A stretch of 64,000 nt of DNA, from contig CATZCM010000001.1 in NCBI GenBank assembly GCA_958417225.1, forward strand, positions 62,001 to 126,000, read 5' to 3'. A program made the translations under genes and the position numbers. The DNA comes from an uncultured Eubacteriales bacterium (GTDB lineage Bacteria > Bacillota > Clostridia > Oscillospirales > Acutalibacteraceae). The notes under the pieces are model-generated. The model did not search any database and had not been told where the DNA came from. It was given only the letters and a program-made list of their open reading frames with translations. Below are positions 16,788 through 24,511 of the stretch, one piece after another (the stretch's first letter is position 1; each line of letters starts with the position of its first letter).

Positions 16788-18905
16788 ATGGAGCATGATA
16801 AAATTCAGCAGTTTTATGATGAGGTATTGAAATCTGAGATTGCCAAAGGTAGTTTAAATGATGCATTTGGTAAAATACAAAGTGAGGAGGATTTGAGAAA
16901 GTTTATACAAGACTCAATGATACCACTGGCAAGAGCAAATGGATATGATTTTACAGAAGAAGATGTGATGGCTCATGAAAAGAGAAATATGGCAAAACGT
17001 GAGCTTACTGATGATGAACTTGATGAAGTGGTAGGAGGAGCAATGCCAAGATCACTTATTCTTAGTTTGCCGATTATGATGCTTTTAGGTTCAGTATATA
17101 TGGGAGGTGAAAGTGCTAGCGCAATTGGCACTTCAGGGACAGCTATATCTTGGAATAATGAGGGCAGTATAGTTGAAACAGTATCACAGAAAGAGGGATC
17201 TATGGATGTAGGTGAATTTGTGAAGAGTATGGTGAAAAGAGACTCTAGTAGTGTAGAGAACTCAGAAGAACAAATTGCAAAAAATGTGGTAAGTTCAGAA
17301 CAAGATGCAATAGAAGAAGGGCAAACTGCAAAAAATACAGAAGTTAGTGAAGTAGAAAATCATGTTGCTGATACTCAATCCTTAGGGAGTGTGAATTTAG
17401 ATGCAAAAGAAGTTGGTCCTGTATATGAAGCTGGGAAGAGAGTATTTTCAAATGTAATGAGAATAGCAGCTGCTATTAACCATAATTTTGGGGAGCAAAA
17501 AATCACCGATATTGCGATGTTTGGTGCACATGATGCGTGTACGAATGAAATAAGTAAAAATTCTCAGATTAGTTTTTCTCCTACTGGTGCATTAAAAAAC
17601 CCAATTGTTAGAACTGTAGGAAAAGAAGTATCAGCAAGATATGCAAAGGCACAGAGTGCAAGAACGTGCGATTTACTTAAGAGTGGTGTAAGAATGTTAG
17701 ATATTAGAGCCTCTCATGAAAAAGGAGATTGGTGGACAACTCATAGTATGATATCAGGAAAATTAGCTGATCCTTTAAAGGATACAATAAATTTTCTCAT
17801 TGACAATCCAGGAGAATTTGTTGTGTTTCATATAGGACTTTGTGTATCGGAGATTAAGGGGGAGGGAGCAATTGATTTAGCGAAATACATTTCTACTGTT
17901 ACAGTTGAACGTGATGGAAGAAGCTATAATTTATATGATTTTGTGAACTATGATGCTGAACATGAAAATTTAAGTGATCTCACATATAATAAGGTTACTG
18001 CAAATGGAAGTAAAGGCGGAGTTTATATTAGTATGGCCGATAAAGTGAATGCAATTGCTTCAGATGAAGTATGTCCGACGAAGGGTGTAAAGTATAAACG
18101 TTTAATACAAAATGGAACCGTAGCAGAAGAATGGCTTGATGCTCAGACTACAGAGGAGATTATGAATGGAATGACGTCGGCTTGTGAAAGGAATTTTAGT
18201 AGGTATCCAAATAGGTTTAGAATGTGTCAATATCAAACGTCACCAAATGCGAATGAAATTGCATGGAATGGTGTTTTTAAGGGAGGATCGCTACTTAAAA
18301 ATGCTGAGGGTCATAATGCTAGAGTGATTGATGATATAAGATTTGATGAAAATATGAAAACAAATCCTATATGTTGGTTTGACAACGTTACAACAAATGA
18401 GGGTGGTTTTAATAGAAGAGTAAATGAAAAGATTTTGCAGTATAATATGCGGCTTAATAATTCTGTTACTACATCTACAGAGTCAAGTTATCAGAAAATA
18501 AGTAAAACGTCTGAACTTAAAGATGATATGAAAATAGCTCTTATTAGTACACAGGGAAATAGTCAATATTATGGTGATTCATTTAGTGCAAAGAAAAATT
18601 CAGGCAATCTTAGCCAAAATGATCAAGGGTGGACGCTGGTGAAATCAGGTAATGGATTTAAGTTGATGCTTTCAAATGGAAAATATGTAAAAAGAGAGGG
18701 AACATCTCGTAATCCAAAATTATCAACTACTTCAAAGGAAAATAATGCTACACCGTTTAACTTTTCTGAGATTTCTAATGGTAAGTTTAAAATAACAGCA
18801 GGAAATTATGCGCTTCGTGTTAATGATGGCAGGATGGTTTTAGTTAGGAATGTAAGTAATGCAGGGGAATTTGATGTACGTGTTAGAAACATGATATATG
18901 TGTGA
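16788..18905 (+). CDS. Nif11-type leader domain fused to a phosphatidylinositol phospholipase C and a trefoil-like C-terminal domain
   Basis: 705 residues in four parts. (1) Residues 1-84 form a Nif11-like RiPP leader: KIQQFYDEVLKSEIAKG, then NGYDFTEEDVMAHE, then LTDDELDEVVGG, ending in a double Gly at 83-84. (2) A hydrophobic segment (about 88-105) and a Ser/Glu-rich linker to residue 205 follow. (3) A PI-PLC X domain (about 215-540) carries both catalytic His: GAHDACT (H248) and WWTTHS (H319), plus RMLDIRASH and PGEFVVFHIG. (4) The last 150 residues show beta-trefoil-like repeats (SNGKYVKREG, AGNYALRVNDG). It would cleave phosphatidylinositol or GPI anchors outside the cell. Leader domains of this type normally precede short modified peptides, so the fusion is unusual. 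The next gene, 31 nt on, is a paralogue. Confidence 0.88.
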   Translation: MEHDKIQQFYDEVLKSEIAKGSLNDAFGKIQSEEDLRKFIQDSMIPLARANGYDFTEEDVMAHEKRNMAKRELTDDELDEVVGGAMPRSLILSLPIMMLLGSVYMGGESASAIGTSGTAISWNNEGSIVETVSQKEGSMDVGEFVKSMVKRDSSSVENSEEQIAKNVVSSEQDAIEEGQTAKNTEVSEVENHVADTQSLGSVNLDAKEVGPVYEAGKRVFSNVMRIAAAINHNFGEQKITDIAMFGAHDACTNEISKNSQISFSPTGALKNPIVRTVGKEVSARYAKAQSARTCDLLKSGVRMLDIRASHEKGDWWTTHSMISGKLADPLKDTINFLIDNPGEFVVFHIGLCVSEIKGEGAIDLAKYISTVTVERDGRSYNLYDFVNYDAEHENLSDLTYNKVTANGSKGGVYISMADKVNAIASDEVCPTKGVKYKRLIQNGTVAEEWLDAQTTEEIMNGMTSACERNFSRYPNRFRMCQYQTSPNANEIAWNGVFKGGSLLKNAEGHNARVIDDIRFDENMKTNPICWFDNVTTNEGGFNRRVNEKILQYNMRLNNSVTTSTESSYQKISKTSELKDDMKIALISTQGNSQYYGDSFSAKKNSGNLSQNDQGWTLVKSGNGFKLMLSNGKYVKREGTSRNPKLSTTSKENNATPFNFSEISNGKFKITAGNYALRVNDGRMVLVRNVSNAGEFDVRVRNMIYV

Positions 18906-18936
18906 ATTTTACTTTTTAATAGAAAGGGTGTTTAAT

Positions 18937-20913
18937 ATGAAGGAAAATCAAATTCAAGAATTTTATGATGAAGTGCTAAAGGAGGAAATAGCAAAAGGTC
19001 TTTTGTACGATAAGGTATCGAAGATACAAACAGAAGAAGAACTAAGAAAATTCATTAGGGTGGAAATTTTGCCATTAGCCAAAGAAAATGGTTATGATTT
19101 TACAGAGGATGATGTAATGCAATATGAAAAAAGTAATGTACAGATTTCACAAGATGGCAAGCAAAAAACTTCTGTGATAAATTCAGTGTCGAAGACGCTT
19201 TTATTTAGTATGCCGTTAATGATACTTCTTAGCTCATTTGTTGATGGAGATGTTAATTCGAATGGAAATTCAGAATCAGTATTGGCGGAATCAGAATCTC
19301 AGAGCATAAGTTGTGTTGATGAGACCGCTAGTACTAATCCAAATGAAGATATAGAAAAATATGCTAAAACACTTAGTGTTCTTACAAGTAGCCTACGAGT
19401 AACACAGCCTGAAGTGAAAGCATTGAAGGCTGCGAATAGTGGTGGCCAACTCTATGAAAATGGTGTGGCGATTTATCCTAATATCATGAGAAGGGCAGCA
19501 GAGAAGAATGCTTTATTTGCAAATGAGAAAATTGTTAATATTGCAATGCTGGGTGCTCATGATGCATGTACATATAAAATAAATAAAAATTCAAAAGTTA
19601 GTTTTTCTACTACTCCAGTGCTGGAAAATAAATTTTTAGCATTACTTGGAAAAAGGATGGCAGTGAACTATGCCAAGGCACAAAGTGAAGATGTTTATAC
19701 TTTACTGAAAAGAGGAGCAAGAATGCTAGATGTGAGAATTTCACATGAGAGCGGAGGGTGGTATACTACACATAGTGTCATATCGGGAGAATTTGATGAA
19801 TCTTTAAAAGACACAATAAGATTTTTGCTTGATAATCCTGGAGAATTCGTGGTGTTTCATATAGGGAGCTTTGCTAGTGAATATAATGAAGGCACGATTG
19901 CAGTTGCGAAGCATATTAGTGAGGTTAAGGTAAAGCGCGGAAATAAAGAGTATAATTTGTATGACTTTGTGAATTATGATGCTAAAAATGAAAAATTAAG
20001 TGATCTCACATACAATAAAGTTACTGCAAATAGAACTAAGGGTGGTGTTTATATTAGTTTACCTGATAAAATGGGTGGAATTCAGGAAAACACGGTATGT
20101 CCTACCAAGAATGTGCAATATAAATATTTAATTAGACATGAATCAGTTGCAGAAAAATGGTTGAATGCTCAAACAACAGAACAAATTATGAATGGAATGA
20201 CAGAAGTTTGTAAAGATAGTTTTAAAACATATCCCAATAGATTTAGGATGTGCCAGTATCAAACCTCACCAGATACAAAAGAAATAATATTAAGAGGGTT
20301 TTTTCTGAATAAATCATTATTGAAAAATGCGGAAGAACATAATATTAAGGTAGTTAATGATCCAAGGTTTGAACAAAATATGAAGTTGTGTCCAATAGCT
20401 TGGTTTGACAACATTTCAACGACAAAGGGAAATTTCAATGAAATAGTAAATAATAAAATTTTAAAATATAATTCAAACTTAGGGAAGACAGTATCTACGA
20501 CGAGCATAAAGTATAATAAGACAACTAACCTGAAAAATAATATGAAAATTGTTTTGACAGAGGGCAATAAATTATACTTTGGAGATTCTATTAAAGGAAA
20601 AGTAGGAGAGATTAAAAATGGTACAATTGCAAGTGCCAATGACAAAGAATGGACATTGGAACAATCAGGCGATAAATGGAAAATTAAACTATCGAATGGT
20701 TCTTATTTAAAGAGAAGAGGTACTTCTATTATTCCAAAGCTTGGGACCACTACGGATAAAAATAGTTCTACTTCATTCACTGTGACAAAATCTAATGGAG
20801 GGTTTAAATTTACTGATGGAGGAAAGTATTCTCTTGTAATAAGTAATTCTTCGCTTGAGTTTAAAAGAGGGGGAGGTAAGGCGACAACTGTAAGTTTGTA
20901 TGCACGTGCGTAA
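18937..20913 (+). CDS. Second Nif11-like/PI-PLC fusion protein (tandem paralogue)
   Basis: 658 residues from ATG 18937, which follows AGAAAGGG; a longer frame from 18898 lacks a ribosome site. The layout matches its neighbour: Nif11-like domain (QIQEFYDEVLKEEIAKG, NGYDFTEDDVMQYE), hydrophobic segment about 88-101, linker, PI-PLC domain with H208 in GAHDACT and H279 in WYTTHS (71 residues apart in both copies), and a trefoil-like C-terminus (SNGSYLKRRGTS). The difference is at the end of the leader: the LTDDELDEVVGG stretch is missing, so the double-Gly site is lost. The pair probably arose by tandem duplication and shares the promoter at 16682. Confidence 0.87.
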   Translation: MKENQIQEFYDEVLKEEIAKGLLYDKVSKIQTEEELRKFIRVEILPLAKENGYDFTEDDVMQYEKSNVQISQDGKQKTSVINSVSKTLLFSMPLMILLSSFVDGDVNSNGNSESVLAESESQSISCVDETASTNPNEDIEKYAKTLSVLTSSLRVTQPEVKALKAANSGGQLYENGVAIYPNIMRRAAEKNALFANEKIVNIAMLGAHDACTYKINKNSKVSFSTTPVLENKFLALLGKRMAVNYAKAQSEDVYTLLKRGARMLDVRISHESGGWYTTHSVISGEFDESLKDTIRFLLDNPGEFVVFHIGSFASEYNEGTIAVAKHISEVKVKRGNKEYNLYDFVNYDAKNEKLSDLTYNKVTANRTKGGVYISLPDKMGGIQENTVCPTKNVQYKYLIRHESVAEKWLNAQTTEQIMNGMTEVCKDSFKTYPNRFRMCQYQTSPDTKEIILRGFFLNKSLLKNAEEHNIKVVNDPRFEQNMKLCPIAWFDNISTTKGNFNEIVNNKILKYNSNLGKTVSTTSIKYNKTTNLKNNMKIVLTEGNKLYFGDSIKGKVGEIKNGTIASANDKEWTLEQSGDKWKIKLSNGSYLKRRGTSIIPKLGTTTDKNSSTSFTVTKSNGGFKFTDGGKYSLVISNSSLEFKRGGGKATTVSLYARA

Positions 20914-20940
20914 AATATTAAAAAAATTTTCAATAAGTAA

Positions 20941-20969
20941 TTGATTGTTGTTTTTATTTGTGGTATAAT
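20941..20969 (+). promoter_or_regulatory. SigmaA promoter for tig
   Basis: TTGATT (20941-20946), 17 nt, TATAAT (20964-20969), ending 31 nt before the tig ATG, with TAGGAGGATG as ribosome site. Confidence 0.8.
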
Positions 20970-21000
20970 TATAATACTTTTTTAGGAGGATGATATACAA

Positions 21001-22281
21001 ATGAGTTTAAAGTCGTCAAATAAAATCGAGACTAACCGTTGGGAGCTCGAGATAGAAGTAAATGCAGAGAATTTCGATAAGGCTATCGATAAAGTGTACC
21101 GTAGACAGGTAAAGAAAATTAATATACCTGGATTTAGAAAAGGAAAGGTACCAAGACATTTTGTGGAAAAGTATTATGGCGAAGAAATTTTTTATGAGGA
21201 CGCTATAAATGCACTTTATCCGGAAGTTGTGGATGAGGCGATAAAAGAGGCACAATTGCAAGTTGTTGATGATGAACCAGGGTTTGAACTTATTCACGCA
21301 GGCAAAGATGGTTTGTGCTTTAAAGTAGCCTTGACTGTAAAACCAGAGATTTCAATTGAAAATTATAAAGGCATTGAAGTAGAGTCTAAATCGTTTGATG
21401 TTACCGATGAAGATGTGGAAAATGAAATTAAGGATGTACAAAAAAGAAACGCGAGAATCGTTGAAGTGGAAGGACGTCCAGTGGAAAAGGGCGATTTTGT
21501 AGTTATTGATTTTAAAGGCTTTGTTAATGGCGAAGCATTTGAAGGTGGCGAAGGTGAAAATTATAGTTTGGAAATCGGTAGTAATCAATTTATTCCGGGG
21601 TTTGAAGATCAAATAATTGGGCATAATAAGGACGAGAAGTTTACTATTGATGTAACTTTCCCAGAGGAATATCAAGCTCCAGAACTTTGTGGAAAAGAAG
21701 CACAGTTTGAGATAAAGTTACATGAAATCAAAACTCGCGAAATTGAACCACTTAATGATGAATTCGTAAAAGACGTGAGTGAATGCGATACGGTAGATGA
21801 GTACAAGGAACATGTGAAAAAAGAACTCACGGAGAAAAAAGAAAAAGAATCCGAAGAGTATTATAATTCGCAGATGTTTGAGAAGTTATCAGAACTTGTA
21901 AAGGGTGATATTCCAGAAGCTATGTTCAGAAATAGAGTAAATCATAATATGCAGGAATTTGCTTATAAACTGAAATCTCAAGGACTTGATTTTAATACGT
22001 ACCTTTCATATATGGGGTTAACGCAGGAAAAATTTAAGGAAACAATGAGGCCTAGTGCAGAAATGCAAGTTAAACTTGATCTCGCCCTAGAAAAAATTGT
22101 AGAGCTTGAGAAGTTGGAAGTGACTGAGGATGAATTAAAAGCTTACTATGATGAAATGGCTGAGAAATATAAGCTTGATGTTGAAAAAATGAAAAAGTTA
22201 GTAGCAGAAAATGACGTTAAGTATGAGATTACGATGAAAAAAGCACTTAACCTTGTGCGCGATAACTTAATTAAAAAATAA
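21001..22281 (+). CDS. tig: Trigger factor, ribosome-bound chaperone and prolyl isomerase
   Basis: 426 residues, standard length. The N-terminal ribosome-binding domain contains the signature GFRKGKVPRH near residue 41. The FKBP-type isomerase domain spans about 150-240 (KGDFVVIDFKGFVNGEAFEGG, FIPGFEDQIIGH), followed by the helical SurA-like C-terminal arms. It binds nascent chains at the exit tunnel. It heads the tig-clpP-clpX-lon block. Confidence 0.98.
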   Translation: MSLKSSNKIETNRWELEIEVNAENFDKAIDKVYRRQVKKINIPGFRKGKVPRHFVEKYYGEEIFYEDAINALYPEVVDEAIKEAQLQVVDDEPGFELIHAGKDGLCFKVALTVKPEISIENYKGIEVESKSFDVTDEDVENEIKDVQKRNARIVEVEGRPVEKGDFVVIDFKGFVNGEAFEGGEGENYSLEIGSNQFIPGFEDQIIGHNKDEKFTIDVTFPEEYQAPELCGKEAQFEIKLHEIKTREIEPLNDEFVKDVSECDTVDEYKEHVKKELTEKKEKESEEYYNSQMFEKLSELVKGDIPEAMFRNRVNHNMQEFAYKLKSQGLDFNTYLSYMGLTQEKFKETMRPSAEMQVKLDLALEKIVELEKLEVTEDELKAYYDEMAEKYKLDVEKMKKLVAENDVKYEITMKKALNLVRDNLIKK

Positions 22282-22344
22282 TGCTTGTACTAGTATACAT
22301 ATGCGAAAATACGAAATAATAAATATTTGTGTGTATGTGTTGAA

Positions 22345-22456
22345 ACAAGCGGGGGTGTGGACGACTGAAGTGTTTGCCAGTTAAGGTGAAAAGTTAGCTA
22401 GTTTAAAGCTAATAGTCCAATGTCTTGTGCTGTGAGTGCAGGACAACTAAAGACTG
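22345..22456 (+). ncRNA. Candidate structured leader RNA between tig and clpP
   Basis: This spacer is clearly richer in G than other gaps in the window. Pairings that can be drawn: GGAC 22359-22362 with GTCC 22415-22418; inside it ACTG 22364-22367 with CAGT 22378-22381 and TTAGCT 22394-22399 with AGCTAA 22407-22412, giving a three-way junction. A second hairpin follows: GTCT (22422-22425) with AGAC (22451-22454), enclosing TTGT-CTG (22425-22432) with CAG-ACAA (22439-22446). It resembles a regulatory leader or small RNA, but I cannot match it to a known class. It ends about 10 nt before the clpP ribosome site GAGGAAGG. Confidence 0.4.
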
Positions 22457-22479
22457 ATTTATAGAGGAAGGTTTTTATT

Positions 22480-23061
22480 ATGAGTTTAGTGCCTTATGTT
22501 ATTGAACAAACTAATAGAGGAGAACGTTCGTACGATATCTACTCAAGACTTTTAAATGACCGAATTGTAATGCTTACAGAAGAAGTAAACAACACGACAG
22601 CAAGTCTTATAGTATCACAATTATTGTACCTTGAGGGTCAGGATCCGTCAAAGGATATTAGCCTTTATATAAATAGCCCCGGCGGCTCTGTAACAGATGG
22701 TCTTTCAATTTACGATACAATGCAATATATTAAGTGCGATGTGTCTACAATTTGTATGGGAATGGCAGCAAGTATGGGAGCGTTTCTTCTAGCTGCGGGA
22801 GCCAAAGGTAAGAGGTATTCTTTGCCAAATAGCGATATTATGATCCATCAACCAAGTGGCGGAGCTCAGGGGCAAGCTACAGATGTTATGATTCATGCTG
22901 ATCATATGATTGCTACTAAAAAAAGGTTGAATACGATATTGTCTGAGCGTACAGGTCAACCGTATGAGGTGATAGCTAGAGATACGGAAAGAGATAACTT
23001 TATGACCGCAAGCGAAGCTCAAGAATATGGCATAGTGGATAAGGTAATTTATAATAGATAA
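22480..23061 (+). CDS. clpP: ATP-dependent Clp protease, proteolytic subunit ClpP
   Basis: 193 residues. The catalytic Ser lies in GMAASMGAFLL (near residue 98), the His in MIHQPSGG (near 123), and the Asp in the usual RDTERDNFM stretch. The N-terminus VPYVIEQTNRGERSYDIYSRL is the canonical one. It forms the barrel-shaped protease with ClpX, whose gene lies 26 nt downstream. Confidence 0.98.
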   Translation: MSLVPYVIEQTNRGERSYDIYSRLLNDRIVMLTEEVNNTTASLIVSQLLYLEGQDPSKDISLYINSPGGSVTDGLSIYDTMQYIKCDVSTICMGMAASMGAFLLAAGAKGKRYSLPNSDIMIHQPSGGAQGQATDVMIHADHMIATKKRLNTILSERTGQPYEVIARDTERDNFMTASEAQEYGIVDKVIYNR

Positions 23062-23087
23062 GAATAATAGCGAAAAGGATTGATGGT

Positions 23088-24389
23088 ATGAGTACAAGAG
23101 AAGAGTTAAAGAATTTATGTTGTTCTTTTTGTGGGAAACCGAAAAATCAAGCGGAACGATTAGTTGCAGGGCCAGGTGTGTATATTTGTGATGAATGTGT
23201 CCGCATATGTGCTTCCATTTTGGAGGAAGAACTAAAAGAAAATAAAAAAGACAAATCATCAGTTGCATTGTTGAAACCGAGTGAAATAAAAAATAAATTA
23301 GATGAGTACATTATAGGGCAGGATCAGGCGAAAGTAGCATTATCAGTTGCAGTGTACAATCATTATAAAAGGGTTTATTTTGGCTCGAGTGACGATGTGG
23401 AACTGAAAAAGAGCAATGTTCTTTTACTTGGACCTACTGGCGTTGGTAAAACGTTAATAGCACAAACGCTTGCAAAAGTCTTGGATGTGCCATTTGCAAT
23501 TGCTGATGCTACTACTCTTACTGAAGCGGGTTACGTGGGGGAAGATGTGGAAAATATTCTTCTTAGGTTAGTTCAGGCTGCAGATTACGATATAGAAAAA
23601 GCGGAACGAGGAATCATTTATGTAGATGAACTTGACAAAATTTCACGTAAATCTGAAAATCCATCTATTACTCGAGATGTGAGCGGCGAAGGTGTTCAAC
23701 AAGCCTTATTGAAAATTTTAGAGGGTACAGTGTCTAATGTGCCACCACAAGGTGGTAGAAAGCACCCGCAACAAGAGTTTATTCAAATAGATACGTCAAA
23801 TATTTTATTCATATGTGGCGGTGCGTTTGCGGGGCTTGAAAAAGTTGTGAAAAAGCGTACAAATTCATCTGCTATTGGATTTGGTGCTGATGTGAAATCT
23901 AAGCAGGAACTTGATTCTACTGAATGGATGCATGATGTAATACCGCAGGATCTTGTGAAGTATGGATTGATCCCAGAACTTGTAGGTCGTATACCGGTGA
24001 TTGCTTCACTTAGTGGTTTGGATAAGGATTCTCTTGTGCGCATTTTGGTTGAACCAAAGGATGCACTACTAAAACAGTATAAAAAATTATTTTCACTTGA
24101 TAAGGTAGATTTGGAATTTGAAGAGGAAGCTTTAGAGGCAATTGCTCAAAAGGCGATAGATAGAAAGACTGGAGCAAGAGGCTTGAGAGCTATTATGGAA
24201 GAGATTTTAATGAGCATTATGTTTGAAGTTCCATCGGATTATACTATAGAAAAAGTATGTATAACTAAAGATACTGTGGTAAATGGTGCCCCACCAGAAA
24301 CAGTGAAAAATGCATCTCGAAAACCATTGAAGATTATGATCAATTCATCAAAACGTGGAAAGAATGTTTTTAAGAGTACTGCTTCATGA
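23088..24389 (+). CDS. clpX: Clp protease ATP-binding subunit ClpX
   Basis: 433 residues. The N-terminal Cys4 zinc finger is CSFCGKPKNQAERLV followed by CDEC. The AAA+ motor has Walker A GPTGVGKT near residue 120, Walker B IIYVDELDK, the pore loop GYVG, and the IGF-type ClpP-binding loop (SSAIGFGADVK). It unfolds substrates and feeds ClpP. The gene is in the usual clpP-clpX-lon order. Confidence 0.98.
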   Translation: MSTREELKNLCCSFCGKPKNQAERLVAGPGVYICDECVRICASILEEELKENKKDKSSVALLKPSEIKNKLDEYIIGQDQAKVALSVAVYNHYKRVYFGSSDDVELKKSNVLLLGPTGVGKTLIAQTLAKVLDVPFAIADATTLTEAGYVGEDVENILLRLVQAADYDIEKAERGIIYVDELDKISRKSENPSITRDVSGEGVQQALLKILEGTVSNVPPQGGRKHPQQEFIQIDTSNILFICGGAFAGLEKVVKKRTNSSAIGFGADVKSKQELDSTEWMHDVIPQDLVKYGLIPELVGRIPVIASLSGLDKDSLVRILVEPKDALLKQYKKLFSLDKVDLEFEEEALEAIAQKAIDRKTGARGLRAIMEEILMSIMFEVPSDYTIEKVCITKDTVVNGAPPETVKNASRKPLKIMINSSKRGKNVFKSTAS

Positions 24390-24433
24390 TTTGATATTTT
24401 TGATGTAATGCTGTGAGTTTATAAGTTGATATG

Positions 24434-24455
24434 GGCGTGACCAGAATGGCACGCC
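24434..24455 (+). terminator. Weak hairpin between clpX and lon
   Basis: GGCGTG (24434-24439) pairs with CACGCC (24450-24455), with CC/GG extending inward past a bulged A. The following sequence TTATGTTTTATA is only moderately T-rich, so this may be an attenuating terminator. Confidence 0.4.
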
Positions 24456-24511
24456 TTATGTTTTATATACTATTTGTGTGTTTGAGTTTTTCTCGAAAGG
24501 AAGGATGAATT

